Positions 42,543-52,043 are shown, counted from the stretch's first letter. The stretch: DNA of 60,456 nt from Polyangiaceae bacterium (GCA_029266615.1 JAQSWN010000006.1:1-60456), one strand, 5' to 3'. A program made the numbers and translations. Notes: a model not told the origin generated them from the sequence alone.

Positions 42543-43121
42543 ATGGCCAAAGAGAACCGCGATCAGGATGAGCAGAAGCACGTGCCCACGGAAAAGAAGC
42601 TGGAGCAGCTTTACGAGCTGATCGACGGTATCGAGACCGCCATGCTGACGACGCGCACGCAGGACGGCGCGCTCGTGTCACGCCCCATGCAGACCCAGGC
42701 GAGGCGACCTGGCACGGACCTTTGGTTCATGACCAGCGTGGACAGCGGCAAGGTAGACGAGCTCATCGCGGAGCCGCAGGTGAACCTCGGCTACTACAAA
42801 GACGGCACCCGCGAGTACGTCTCGGTCAGCGGCACCGCGCACGTCACCCAGGACAAGGCGATGATCCATGAGCTGTACAAGCCCGATTGGAAGGCATGGC
42901 TCGGGGATGAAGGCGGCGAGCGCGATGGAGGCCCCGATGACCCCCGCATCGCGCTCATCGAGGTACGCGCCGACACTGCCTACTACCTCAAGTCGACGTC
43001 GCCAAAGCTGGTAACGCTCTTCAAGGTCGCAGTCGCGGTGCTCAGTGGTAATCCGCCCAAGGCCGGCGACATGGGCGAGCTCGATCGGTCGGCGCTGGCC
43101 GCTGGCGCTGGCCGTAAGTAG
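42543..43121 (+). CDS. Pyridoxamine 5'-phosphate oxidase-fold general stress protein
   Basis: This 192-residue protein belongs to the flavin-binding split-barrel (PPOX) family. It has ELIDGIETAMLTTRTQDGAL, SRPMQTQ and DLWFMTSVDSGKVDEL, then VNLGYY and YVSVSGTAHV, the 'general stress protein 26' signature, and PKLVTLFKVAVAVLSGN near the C-terminus. Members bind FMN or FAD. The start is ATG 42543, chosen over an upstream start at 42510 because the sequence before it is not conserved. Divergent from the gene at 41738. Confidence 0.92.
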   Translation: MAKENRDQDEQKHVPTEKKLEQLYELIDGIETAMLTTRTQDGALVSRPMQTQARRPGTDLWFMTSVDSGKVDELIAEPQVNLGYYKDGTREYVSVSGTAHVTQDKAMIHELYKPDWKAWLGDEGGERDGGPDDPRIALIEVRADTAYYLKSTSPKLVTLFKVAVAVLSGNPPKAGDMGELDRSALAAGAGRK

Positions 43122-43573
43122 TGGATTTCCGGAGGCGCTGAGCCGCGGCGGTCGCGGCGGCTCAGTCCGCCGCGGCATCGGTCTTGCGCACTTCAAGAGC
43201 TCCGTGCGGGAGGCCCGCAGCTTGCCTTCCCGACGGAGCAACTGCGACTGCTCGAAGCCGCTGGCGCACGCCGCCTTCCTGGACTCCGAGGTCGACGCAG
43301 ACGCTTCTGCGCGGGCTGAACCCGTCGCGGCCAGCACCGAGAGCGCGACCTGAGACGACCAGACACCCGCGATGGAGCTACGAAGAGGAGTCGTGTTTTA
43401 CAACGGGGGCAACTAGTCTGGACGTGTATCACGACGCCGAGCCCTGCGGGCTACGCTTCTCGCATCCTCAGACGACCAAGGTGCACCTTCAGCCGGCAGA
43501 CCTACACGAGCGCCACGGCTCGCCCAGGTAGCTGCCGATCGAGGCCCGAACGCCTTACGCTTGGGTGAGGCTC
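43122..43573. other. Gene-poor stretch with a probable pseudogene
   Basis: About 450 bp lie between two plus-strand genes. Apart from the broken minus-strand fragment at 43179-43397, frames here have no ribosome binding sites and no family resemblance. The region may be a remnant of a lost gene. Confidence 0.5.
43179..43397 (-). pseudogene. Fragment of a secreted Polyangia-type protein, N-terminal part
   Basis: Read on the minus strand, a hydrophobic signal-like stretch (VALSVLAATGSARAEA) is followed by RKAACASGFEQSQLLRREGK and LRASRTELLKCAR. This is the start typical of a large family of exported Polyangia proteins with 'C-x-x-x-x-E-x-x-Q-x-L-R-x-x-G-K-L-x-x-A-R-x-x-L-L-x-C' patterns. There is no proper start codon in the signal region, a stop (TAA) lies in frame upstream, and after about 43179 the frame turns into sequence antisense to the PPOX gene. 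The remainder of the gene is gone. The calling is by eye. Confidence 0.55.
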
Positions 43574-44575
43574 ATGAAGCTCGCCCTTTCAGCGCTCGAT
43601 TTAGTCCCGGTTTCCAGCGGCTCCAGCAGCGGGAAAGCCGTGCACGACAGCCTCGCCTTGGCCGAGGAGCTGGACCGGCTCGGCTACGAGCGGGTCTGGT
43701 ACGCGGAGCACCACAACATGCCGGCGATCGCGAGCACGACCCCCGCGACGCTCATCGCGCTCGCCGCCCAGCGCACGAAACGCATCCGCGTCGGGTCCGG
43801 CGGGGTGATGCTGCCCAATCACTCGCCGCTGCAGGTAGCGGAGTCGTTCAAGCTGCTGGAGTCCGTTTACCCGGGCCGTATCGACCTGGGCCTCGGGCGG
43901 GCGCCGGGCACGGACCAGATGACCGCACTGGCGCTCCGGCGCTCGCGCGAGGCGCTCCTCGCGAACGACTTTCCGGAGCAACTGGCGGAGCTCATGGACT
44001 TCGGGGCGGGGCTCCAGCGCTCGCACCCGTTCATCGGGGTGACGGCTCATCCGGAGGATTGCGCGTTGCCGCCCATCTACTTACTCGGGTCGAGCGACTT
44101 CAGCTCCGCTCTCGCCGCCAAGCTGGGGCTCGCGTTCGGCTTCGCCGCTCACTTCAGCCCGGACCGTCCGGACCGCCCGATGCTGGCCTACCGCCACGAA
44201 TTTCAGCCATCCGAATACCTAGAAGTGCCGCACGCCATCCTCACCCTCTCCGTCATTTGCGCGGAGACCAACGACGAGGCCGAGCGGCTGTCCAGCAGCA
44301 TGCAGTTGTCCTGGGTGCGGCTGCGCAGTGGGCGCCCCAGCAAGATCCCCCCGCCGGAAGAGGCGCTCTCCTACCCGTACAACTCGCAAGAAGCCGCCGC
44401 CGCGCACGGCTATCGGCAAATGCAAATCGTCGGCACGCCGGACGTCGTGCGTGAGCGCATCGAGTCGCTCGCGCGCCGAACGCAGGCGGACGAGGTGATG
44501 GTGACGACCGTCACGCACGACCCGGCCGCGCGCTTGCGCTCCTACCAACTGCTGGCCCGCGCCTTCGCGGACTGA
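43574..44575 (+). CDS. LLM-class flavin-dependent oxidoreductase (MsnO8-like)
   Basis: This is a 333-residue luciferase-like monooxygenase-fold enzyme. The start KLALSALDLVPVSSGSSSGK, then LAEELDRLGYERVWYAEHHN, RVGSGGVMLPNHSPLQVAE and VYPGRIDLGLGRAPGTD match the MsnO8 subgroup. It would use FMNH2 or F420H2 to oxidise or reduce a small molecule; the substrate is unknown. ATG at 43574 is preceded by GTGAGG; a GTG three codons upstream is also possible. It converges with the DagK gene (2-base gap). Confidence 0.92.
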   Translation: MKLALSALDLVPVSSGSSSGKAVHDSLALAEELDRLGYERVWYAEHHNMPAIASTTPATLIALAAQRTKRIRVGSGGVMLPNHSPLQVAESFKLLESVYPGRIDLGLGRAPGTDQMTALALRRSREALLANDFPEQLAELMDFGAGLQRSHPFIGVTAHPEDCALPPIYLLGSSDFSSALAAKLGLAFGFAAHFSPDRPDRPMLAYRHEFQPSEYLEVPHAILTLSVICAETNDEAERLSSSMQLSWVRLRSGRPSKIPPPEEALSYPYNSQEAAAAHGYRQMQIVGTPDVVRERIESLARRTQADEVMVTTVTHDPAARLRSYQLLARAFAD

Positions 44576-44577
44576 GC

Positions 44578-44991
44578 TCAGCGCCACGCCAAGTGCGGGA
44601 AGAACACGAAGGCCGCGACCACGACCGCGCCCAGCGCGCAGATGAGCACCGCCGCGGCCGCGACGTCTTTGGCTCGCTCGACCAGGGGATGAAACTGCGG
44701 CGAGGCGACGTCGCACAAGAGCTCGAAAGCGGTGTTGAGGGCCTCAGCAGACCAAACGAGCACCATCGCGAACACGAGGGCCAGCCACTCCATCCGGCTC
44801 AGGTCGAAAGCGACGCCCAGCCCCACCGCGACTACCGTGGCGAGCGCGTGGATCCAGGCGTTGTGCTGCGTTGCCAACGTGCCCAGTCCCCGCCCCGCGT
44901 AGAGAAAGCTGCGTAGGCGCGCCGCCAGTGAAAACTCGCGAGCCGCGCCAGCAACCCAAGCCGTATCGTGCGTAGAAGGGAGCGACTTCAC
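44578..44991 (-). CDS. Prokaryotic diacylglycerol kinase family protein (DagK/UndPK)
   Basis: This is a 137-residue membrane kinase with three predicted helices. EFSLAARLRSFLYAGRGLGT, then WIHALATVVAVGLGV and EALNTAFELLCDVASPQFHP, then ERAKDVAAAAVL, give the EALNTAxE and AKDxAAAAV signatures of DgkA-type enzymes. It phosphorylates diacylglycerol or undecaprenol in the inner membrane, for lipid recycling. ATG at 44991. It converges with the LLM gene. Confidence 0.93.
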   Translation of the reverse strand: MKSLPSTHDTAWVAGAAREFSLAARLRSFLYAGRGLGTLATQHNAWIHALATVVAVGLGVAFDLSRMEWLALVFAMVLVWSAEALNTAFELLCDVASPQFHPLVERAKDVAAAAVLICALGAVVVAAFVFFPHLAWR

Positions 44992-45052
44992 CCCCGCACG
45001 GTGACACCTCCACTCCGAAAGTCGCGTGAAGATTCCGTGGAGACCGCCGGCG

Positions 45053-45862
45053 TCAGAGGCGCACCCAGTCGATGTTCAGTACTGCCAAGGTCTGGGGCTC
45101 CGAAGGCTCGACGATGCCCGTGACGCCGCCCACAGCCTCCACCAAAAGCTCGCGGACCCGCGCAAAGTCCGTTAGGGACAGCGTGATGGGGGCGGTGAAC
45201 GCGAAGTCCTTCCGAGTCATCGACTCGTAGCGCGACATGACCTGGGCCCGCCAGTTGCGGTGGTGCGCTGAGACCAACGGCGAACTAGCGCCGAGGTCGG
45301 TGCGCTTCGCGAGCAGGGCATACCCGTCGTCTTGCTTGGCGATGAGCCCGACCGATAGCAGAAACTCGAGCGTCGACTGGACCAGCGCCCCTGGGAGCCC
45401 CAGTCGCTGGGCGATACTTTCGGCGTCCCTCATTCCCGGCAAAGAGCTGACGAGCCGGATGGCGCTGTAGTACCACTGCGAATAGAACGTCGCGCGGTCC
45501 TCACGAGAGAGCGTGCGGGCGCCGGGCAGGCGGTGCTCCACTTCCTGGTGGCGCTCGCGGAGCGCGCTGAGCCGACGCTCGAGCGCGCGCTTCAGCGGCG
45601 TGCTGCCGGCGCGATTGCGCTCCACCAGCGCGAGCAAGTAGTCCGCCTCCAGCTCCGGCAGCTCCAAGAATGAAGCGAGGCCGCAGGCCTGCTCGGGCGT
45701 CAGGTCCTTCTTGCCGCCGAAGACGTGGCTGAGCAGCGTCGTGTGGACGCGCATGTGTTTGGCCATGCGCCGATACTGACCGTGCCCGTGCCGGGGCAGC
45801 TGCTCGACGCGTTCGCGCACGAACTCGCGGTAGTCGGCGTAATCGAAGATCGAGATGGCCAT
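45053..45862 (-). CDS. TIGR02147 family regulator-like protein
   Basis: This is a 269-residue soluble protein. ISIFDYADYREFVRERVEQL opens the TIGR02147 pattern, followed by a helix-turn-helix-like segment (MRVHTTLLSHVFGGKKDLTP, residues 37-56), FYSQWYYSAIRLV and the C-terminal DFARVRELLVEAV region. The family is found in myxobacteria and Fibrobacter, next to exported proteins, and is thought to be regulatory. The start codon at 45862 has a dyad (GTTGAC-N6-GTCAAC) only three bases upstream and no ribosome binding site, suggesting a leaderless or autorepressed gene. It is divergent from a lipoprotein. Confidence 0.88.
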   Translation of the reverse strand: MAISIFDYADYREFVRERVEQLPRHGHGQYRRMAKHMRVHTTLLSHVFGGKKDLTPEQACGLASFLELPELEADYLLALVERNRAGSTPLKRALERRLSALRERHQEVEHRLPGARTLSREDRATFYSQWYYSAIRLVSSLPGMRDAESIAQRLGLPGALVQSTLEFLLSVGLIAKQDDGYALLAKRTDLGASSPLVSAHHRNWRAQVMSRYESMTRKDFAFTAPITLSLTDFARVRELLVEAVGGVTGIVEPSEPQTLAVLNIDWVRL

Positions 45863-45864
45863 TC

Positions 45865-45882
45865 GTTGACTCTAACGTCAAC
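45865..45882. promoter_or_regulatory. Dyad GTTGAC-N6-GTCAAC (probable operator)
   Basis: This perfect inverted repeat lies three bases upstream of the TIGR02147 start and inside the 84-bp divergent region. A further half-site GTTGAC occurs at 45905-45910. A dimeric regulator bound here could control both genes. Confidence 0.6.
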
Positions 45883-45897
45883 TTTGCGTCTCAAAGT
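45881..45897. promoter_or_regulatory. Dyad ACTTTG-N5-CAAAGT
   Basis: A second perfect inverted repeat abuts and overlaps the GTTGAC dyad by two bases, 50 bp before the lipoprotein start. Together with the half-site at 45905 it makes an unusually dense regulatory block. Confidence 0.45.
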
Positions 45898-45946
45898 AGA
45901 AAACGTTGACCTAGAGCACAACTCAGGCATCCGCTACACCAAGGGC

Positions 45947-46852
45947 ATGGAGAACAGGGCAATGCTGGTCGTCATGGGGATAGCGCTGGGGTTGGTCTCG
46001 CTCGGCTGCAGCTCGAGCGATGCGGAGAGCTCGGACGGTCCCGATCGAAGCGAAGGAGGTGGCATGGACGGGGGAGGCCAAATCGGCGTCGGGCTGGCCT
46101 GGGACAAGGACGTCTTCCTGCAGCCGCTCTGGCAAGACGGGGAGATGACGATGAACGTCGTCAATCGCCGCGCCCAGGCCGTCGAGGTCGAGATCGCGCC
46201 GTTCGTGTGCGAGGAGAGGGATACGGGGTTGGCAGATGATTGCGAAGTCGTCCTCACCCAGGCGCTCGTCAACTGGCCGGTGCCGGCTGACAGCACCGCG
46301 AGCTTCGCCGGAGCGCCGCTGCTGGAGCACGACGGCCTCCTGAGCGTGCGGCTCGGCGACGAGCAGCTAGGCCTCATGGAGGCGCCTCACCCACCGCTCG
46401 GCGCCGACCCGGGTGCGTTCGTGAGTAACCAGGGCTTCGGCACGTCGTCGCGCCGCGGCCGGGTGGAGTTGACTACCAGCTACGCGAGCGTACCCGGCGA
46501 GACCTTTCAGGCGCAGCTCACCGTGACTCAAGGCGGGCGATTGTTCATCGCGCCGGAGCCGGCCCAGGCCGGCGTCGTGGTGGTGACTCCGCAGGCAGCG
46601 CGCAGCGACGCGCCGCCGGTCGATGCTTCCGGGGTGGATTTCGTCGTCGACGTGCCGCCGAGCGCCTCGGAGACCAGCCCGTTCCGCCTCGAGCTCGAGT
46701 TTGCGCTCCCAAACGACGCGCCCGCCGGCTCCGTGTTCGTCATCCAACCCGGACGCCTGTGCACCGAGTTCACGGAGGGCAGCACGTCGCTCACTCTGGA
46801 GAATTGCGCCGGCTCCACGGGAACCTTGCGCCTGCTGCTGCCGTCGCCGTAA
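45947..46852 (+). CDS. Lipoprotein of unknown function, divergent from the TIGR02147 gene
   Basis: This is a 301-residue lipoprotein with lipobox LVSLGC (about Cys21), a short Ser/Asp/Gly linker and a beta-rich body. LAWDKDVFLQPLWQDGEM, then VVNRRAQAVEVEIAPFVC and ELTTSYASVPGETFQAQLTV suggest Ig-like or jelly-roll folds; I do not recognise the family. Three Cys near the start and end could form disulfides. Start ATG 45947; an ATG five codons further (45962) is also possible. The dyads upstream suggest control by the neighbouring regulator. Confidence 0.75.
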   Translation: MENRAMLVVMGIALGLVSLGCSSSDAESSDGPDRSEGGGMDGGGQIGVGLAWDKDVFLQPLWQDGEMTMNVVNRRAQAVEVEIAPFVCEERDTGLADDCEVVLTQALVNWPVPADSTASFAGAPLLEHDGLLSVRLGDEQLGLMEAPHPPLGADPGAFVSNQGFGTSSRRGRVELTTSYASVPGETFQAQLTVTQGGRLFIAPEPAQAGVVVVTPQAARSDAPPVDASGVDFVVDVPPSASETSPFRLELEFALPNDAPAGSVFVIQPGRLCTEFTEGSTSLTLENCAGSTGTLRLLLPSP

Positions 46853-46898
46853 GGGAAAATTCGTCGACGGCCCAGGGCGGCTCGATTACGCCCGTGCC

Positions 46899-47801
46899 AT
46901 GCGCTTTCCGCCATGGGCCGTCGCTTCGTCGCTGCTCGCATGTGCGCCCACGCCGCCCAAGTCTCCCGTCGACCAAAAGGTGCGGCTGAGTGAGCAGGCA
47001 CCGCCGGTTGGCTACGTGCAGGTGCGAGCACTCTCGATCCAGAGTGGCAAGGGCTGCGGGCTCCTCGCGGAGCGGGGCAGCCGCGAAGACGCCGACCAAA
47101 AACTGCGCATCGCGGCTGACAAGCTAGGTGCGACGTACGTGCAGGTCACCGGGCGTCGCGAGCCGGGCCCGAACCACCTGTGCTTGGAGCACGAGTACCA
47201 CGTCAGCGGCGTGGCCTACCGAGCCCCCGGGTTTCCGGCGCTCTCCAGCGCCGCCCCGCCTTCGTCCGCGGCGCCCGTACCGTCGTCGGCGGCGTCGGCG
47301 ACTGTCCCCACGCTTCCTCACGCATTGCTCAACTTCGACAGCGACGCGACGGTTGGTAAGCCGGCGCGCTCGACGGACCGCACCAGCGTCGCGCTATCGC
47401 TCGCGCCCGGCGATGGTGCGGGCACGGCGCTGTCGGTCAGCCACCGTTGCCAAGGCAGTGAGCCGCAGGCGCTTCTGGCCGTGTGGTTCGACCTCGGGCG
47501 CATCGATTTTCGCTCGGCCAAAGCGCTCAGCCTACGCGTCAAGCCGGACGCCGCGCTCACCCTCAGCGTCTCCTTCATGGACGGTAATCGAACGAGTTGG
47601 ACGCAGCAGCCGGCGCCGCTCACGCCGGGCGTCTGGCAAACCGTCACGCTCGAGCTCTACAAGTTTTGGCATAACCCGTATGGCCCGCCCGGCGACAAGC
47701 CGTCTGCCCCCATGGACCTGACTGCGGTGAGCGCCTTCGGCATCGCGCCCAAAGACTGCGCCGACGGCCACTACCTTCTGGACGACGTGCGGCTGGAGTA
47801 G
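46899..47801 (+). CDS. Lipoprotein with RcsF/DUF4156-like and CBM-like regions
   Basis: This is a 300-residue lipoprotein with lipobox SLLAC (about Cys15). Residues 35-110 (VQVRALSIQSGKGCGLLAER, then LRIAADKLGATYVQVTGRRE, and a second Cys) resemble the RcsF/DUF4156-type fold. A Ser/Ala/Pro linker follows. Residues 140-300 (LLNFDSDATVGKPA, LRVKPDAALTLSVSFMDGNR, YLLDDVRLE) look like a carbohydrate-binding-type jelly roll. Start ATG 46899 is preceded by no clear ribosome binding site. It follows the previous lipoprotein by 46 bp; linkage in one transcript is possible. Confidence 0.75.
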   Translation: MRFPPWAVASSLLACAPTPPKSPVDQKVRLSEQAPPVGYVQVRALSIQSGKGCGLLAERGSREDADQKLRIAADKLGATYVQVTGRREPGPNHLCLEHEYHVSGVAYRAPGFPALSSAAPPSSAAPVPSSAASATVPTLPHALLNFDSDATVGKPARSTDRTSVALSLAPGDGAGTALSVSHRCQGSEPQALLAVWFDLGRIDFRSAKALSLRVKPDAALTLSVSFMDGNRTSWTQQPAPLTPGVWQTVTLELYKFWHNPYGPPGDKPSAPMDLTAVSAFGIAPKDCADGHYLLDDVRLE

Positions 47802-47857
47802 CCGCTGATCACGGCGGCGACGGAGCCGGACCGCAGAGCGTGCTAAACTGTGCATTC

Positions 47858-48094
47858 ATGTCGACCCCCGAGCAACGCCGGGCGATCCGCCTTCAGACTT
47901 GGTCAGGTGGAGTCGCGCCCTCCTTCGAACGACTCGCGGACGTCGACTTCGAGCAGTGGCAGCTAGTGGCGCCGGTCGAGCGACTGAAGGCCGTCTGGTC
48001 GTTGGTCGCCGACTCGTTGGCATTGCGTGGAGACCATGGACCTACACCCCGACTTCAAAGACTTGTTGGCGGAGTTCGCCCGCTGCGGAGTTAA
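47858..48094 (+). CDS. Small partner protein of nucleotidyltransferase (possible antitoxin)
   Basis: This 78-residue protein contains ERLKAVWSLVADSLALRGDH followed by PTPRLQRLVGGVRPLR, a pattern that I have seen at the ends of small proteins encoded upstream of DUF6036-like nucleotidyltransferases. The first half (EQRRAIRLQTWSGGVAPSFE) is less conserved. The stop lies 59 bases inside the next gene, so the two are co-translated. Start ATG 47858. A type IV-like toxin-antitoxin role is only an inference. Confidence 0.65.
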   Translation: MSTPEQRRAIRLQTWSGGVAPSFERLADVDFEQWQLVAPVERLKAVWSLVADSLALRGDHGPTPRLQRLVGGVRPLRS

Positions 48095-48500
48095 GTATGC
48101 GCTCCTCGGCGGCTACGCGGTGGGGTTCCACACGAAGCCCCGAGCGACGAAGGATCTCGACCTTTTGCTCTCGGGAAGAGGGGACAACCTCGAGCGTGCC
48201 GCCAACGCGCTCGGCGCGTTCGGAGCTCCACGGGTCGTCGTGGACAGCGTGCGACACCTGAGGCTCGACGAAATCGCGTTCCTAGGCTCGCCCCCGGTGC
48301 GCATCGACTTGTTGCGTTCGGCGGATGGTATCGAAGCCGAGGCGGTCATCGAGCGCGCGGTGAGGGTGGAGGTAGATGACCTCGTCGTCCCCATCATCGC
48401 GATCGAGGACTTGTTAGCGAACAAGCGCGCCGCCGGGCGGCCTCAGGATTTGGCGGACGTGGCGCAGCTCGAGCGACAATTAGCCAAACGCGAGGCGTAG
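48036..48500 (+). CDS. MNT/DUF6036-type nucleotidyltransferase (possible toxin)
   Basis: This is a 154-residue protein with the nucleotidyltransferase core GGYAVGFHTKPRATKDLDLLL, where the Gly-Gly and the Asp-x-Asp pair (residues around 40-44) are the expected catalytic features. Further conserved bits are RIDLLRSADGIE and IIAIEDLLANKRAAGRPQDLAD, the latter typical of the C-terminal MNT-HEPN-associated and AbiEii-like proteins. Start is ATG 48036 or GTG 48027. It overlaps the small partner gene. Such pairs occur in many mobile contexts; the paired gene and overlaps support a two-component unit. Confidence 0.82.
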   Translation: MDLHPDFKDLLAEFARCGVKYALLGGYAVGFHTKPRATKDLDLLLSGRGDNLERAANALGAFGAPRVVVDSVRHLRLDEIAFLGSPPVRIDLLRSADGIEAEAVIERAVRVEVDDLVVPIIAIEDLLANKRAAGRPQDLADVAQLERQLAKREA

Positions 48501-48532
48501 GCCGCGGCCGCGACGGGGGCGTGAGGTGGCTT

Positions 48533-48570
48533 CCCCTCCCATTCGGGCGTCCGCCCGAATTTGGGAGGGG
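48533..48570. repeat. Large inverted repeat after nucleotidyltransferase gene
   Basis: The left arm CCCCTCCCATTCGGGCG (48533-48549) pairs with the right arm at 48552-48570, with two unpaired T's in the right arm. The tip ATTCGGGCG-TC-CGCCCGAAT is perfect. It may terminate the toxin-like gene (no T-tract) or be a dispersed element. Confidence 0.65.
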
Positions 48571-48650
48571 CGGGCGCGCGCAGGCTGAAGGCCGAGCACG
48601 GCCGGGGGTGGGCAGCCCGGTCCCGCCTTCGGCGCCATTCGCAGGCGCAC

Positions 48651-48686
48651 CAAAACGAAAACGGCGACCTCGTGAGAAGTCGCCGT
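48651..48686 (-). terminator. Rho-independent terminator of tRNA-Ala
   Basis: On the minus strand, ACGGCGAC pairs with GTCGCCGT around a 10-base loop and is followed by TTTCGTTTTGG. It lies directly after the encoded CCA end of the tRNA. Confidence 0.85.
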
Positions 48687-48688
48687 CT

Positions 48689-48764
48689 TGGTGGAGCTGA
48701 GGGGGATCGAACCCCTGACCTCTGCATTGCGAACGCAGCGCTCTCCCAGCTGAGCTACAGCCCC
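48689..48764 (-). tRNA. tRNA-Ala (anticodon CGC)
   Basis: The minus strand reads GGGGCTGTAGCTCAGCTGGG at the start and folds into a cloverleaf. The anticodon loop is TTCGCAA with CGC. The acceptor stem has a G3:U70 wobble pair (the identity element of tRNA-Ala), the discriminator is A, and CCA is encoded (48689-48691). It has its own terminator downstream. Confidence 0.97.
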
Positions 48765-48888
48765 GGGGGAGAAAGGAGGCCGGGACCTTATCCGCCGCAG
48801 AAAAATGATCAAGAGGAAACGTGCTCAAGCTCAGAAATTCACGCGGCTCCGCCCGGCGCGCTCGTCCAAAAATGCTGCCCGCTCCATA

Positions 48889-48916
48889 TTGACCGCCCGA
48901 TCGACATGATTATGTT
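48889..48916 (+). promoter_or_regulatory. Sigma-70-like promoter of dnaK
   Basis: TTGACC (48889-48894), a spacer of 16 bases and TATGTT (48911-48916) fit a vegetative promoter about 125 bp upstream of the dnaK start. I do not see a CIRCE element or a clear sigma-32 consensus in the leader. Heat control may therefore use another route, or the promoter may serve housekeeping expression. Confidence 0.5.
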
Positions 48917-49041
48917 GCCGGCCGTCGGTCGTTCAGGGAGAGCCTGAGCCCCGCGAAAATTCAGGTTACCGAGCGCGTGCTCCGCAGGCGGGCGCGGCCG
49001 GAGCCAGAGCCGGGAAACCGGCAGGAGTTGAGGAGCACGCT

Positions 49042-50967
<1,926 letters not shown>

Positions 50968-50998
50968 CGCGCCGTAACGTTTCAGTCACGTGAACGAC

Positions 50999-51038
50999 AC
51001 GCCCAGGGCCTCGCGGTCCTGGGCGTTTCTTCTTTTTG
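50999..51038 (+). terminator. Rho-independent terminator of dnaK
   Basis: ACGCCCAGG (50999-51007) pairs with CCTGGGCGT (51018-51026) around a 10-base loop, followed by TTCTTCTTTTT. This is a strong intrinsic terminator 32 bases after the dnaK stop. Confidence 0.95.
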
Positions 51039-51149
51039 TACGCGAGCTTCCGGCCGCGGAGGCATCGCCCCCGCGACAAAACTGCCCGAATCCGCGCGTC
51101 TTCATTTGAGGCACTGGCGGGGCCTGCCACCGGCTTTAGACTTCGTGCT

Positions 51150-51635
51150 GTGACTGAAGGTGCGTCTCGCTGGCATGCGCGTAGCCGCCTCGGCGTAGAA
51201 GCGCTGCGCTTCGGGCGCTCACTCATCGTGGGCGGCGGCGGCACCTTGCTGGACCTGGGCGCGGTCACCATCAGCATCCGTCTGCTCGGCCTTACGCCAA
51301 CGTGGGCCCGCGTCGTGGGGTTGGTCATCGGTTGCTTTGCCATGTTCTACGGCAGCCGTACCTTCGCGTTCCGGGCGCAGTCGGACAGCGCGGTCGGGCA
51401 AGCGAAGCGCTTCGTCCTCTCCGAGATCGTGGGCTTCCCGCTGAACATCCTCGCGTTCAGGGGCCTCATCGCCGCGCTGCCGTGGGTAGCGCCGGAGCTG
51501 CTCAGCCTGCTCGCGAATTTCTTGTTGCTGGTGACGTACTACTACCCGGTGCGCAACTTCATCGTCTTTCGGACGAAGGAGCCGCTCGTCGTGCAAGCGA
51601 CGCCGCCCGTGGCGAGCGCGCGCGCGGTTACTTGA
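51150..51635 (+). CDS. GtrA family membrane protein
   Basis: This is a 161-residue protein with four predicted membrane helices. LRFGRSLIVGGGGTLLDLGA, then RVVGLVIGCFAMFYGSRTFAF and FLLLVTYYYPVRNFIVF follow the GtrA pattern (Phe-x-x-Arg-Tyr...FVxxRxFVF). GtrA proteins are linked to the flipping or glycosylation of undecaprenyl-linked sugars. GTG at 51150 is preferred because the upstream sequence is not conserved and crosses the dnaK terminator. The 3' end overlaps the convergent ArsC-like gene by eight bases. Confidence 0.88.
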   Translation: MTEGASRWHARSRLGVEALRFGRSLIVGGGGTLLDLGAVTISIRLLGLTPTWARVVGLVIGCFAMFYGSRTFAFRAQSDSAVGQAKRFVLSEIVGFPLNILAFRGLIAALPWVAPELLSLLANFLLLVTYYYPVRNFIVFRTKEPLVVQATPPVASARAVT

Positions 51636-51987
51636 ACGCCTTGGCGTAGGCGGCTTCGTCGAAGCCGACCAGCACTTGCTCGCGCTCGGGGATGAAAACG
51701 AAGGGCCGCTTGACGAGCTTGCCGTCGGCGACGAGCGCTTCGAGCGCTTGCGCTTCCGTCACGCGCTCGAGCTTCTCGCTCCAGCCCCCGTCGCGGTACG
51801 ACTGGCCGGACGTGTTGAAGAGCTTCTTCAGCGGCATGCCGCCTTTCAGCGCTTTCTGCAGCTCCGCCTTTTTCGGCGGCGTCGTAACGATGTCGATCGA
51901 GTCGTAGCTCACGCCGCGAGTATCCAGCCATTTGAGCGCCTTCCGGCACGTGGAGCATTTTGGATACTGGTAGACCTTGGCCGCCAT
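51628..51987 (-). CDS. ArsC/Spx/MgsR family protein
   Basis: This is a 119-residue thioredoxin-fold protein. KVYQYPKCSTCRKALKWLDT contains a CxxC (Cys11, Cys14). The central part (LKKLFNTSGQSYRDGGWSEKL) and end (KRPFVFIPEREQVLVGFDEAAY) match the ArsC/Spx family, in which Spx-like proteins bind RNA polymerase and ArsC-like proteins reduce arsenate. The end RPFVF with GFDE is typical of the YffB/ArsC-like type. ATG 51987 is preferred to the longer frame. Overlaps the GtrA gene. Confidence 0.9.
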   Translation of the reverse strand: MAAKVYQYPKCSTCRKALKWLDTRGVSYDSIDIVTTPPKKAELQKALKGGMPLKKLFNTSGQSYRDGGWSEKLERVTEAQALEALVADGKLVKRPFVFIPEREQVLVGFDEAAYAKAFK

Positions 51988-52043
51988 GGCTGAAGGGTAG
52001 TGCGAGCCGCGAGGCTTCGGCAATCCGTGGTAGCGTCGCGGCA

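Noticed and set aside
43193..43432. Minus-strand small frame starting with a CPRCK zinc-ribbon-like motif
   Set aside because: The motif is followed by Arg/Ser-rich sequence in a wrong frame relative to the pseudogene fragment; nothing else supports it.
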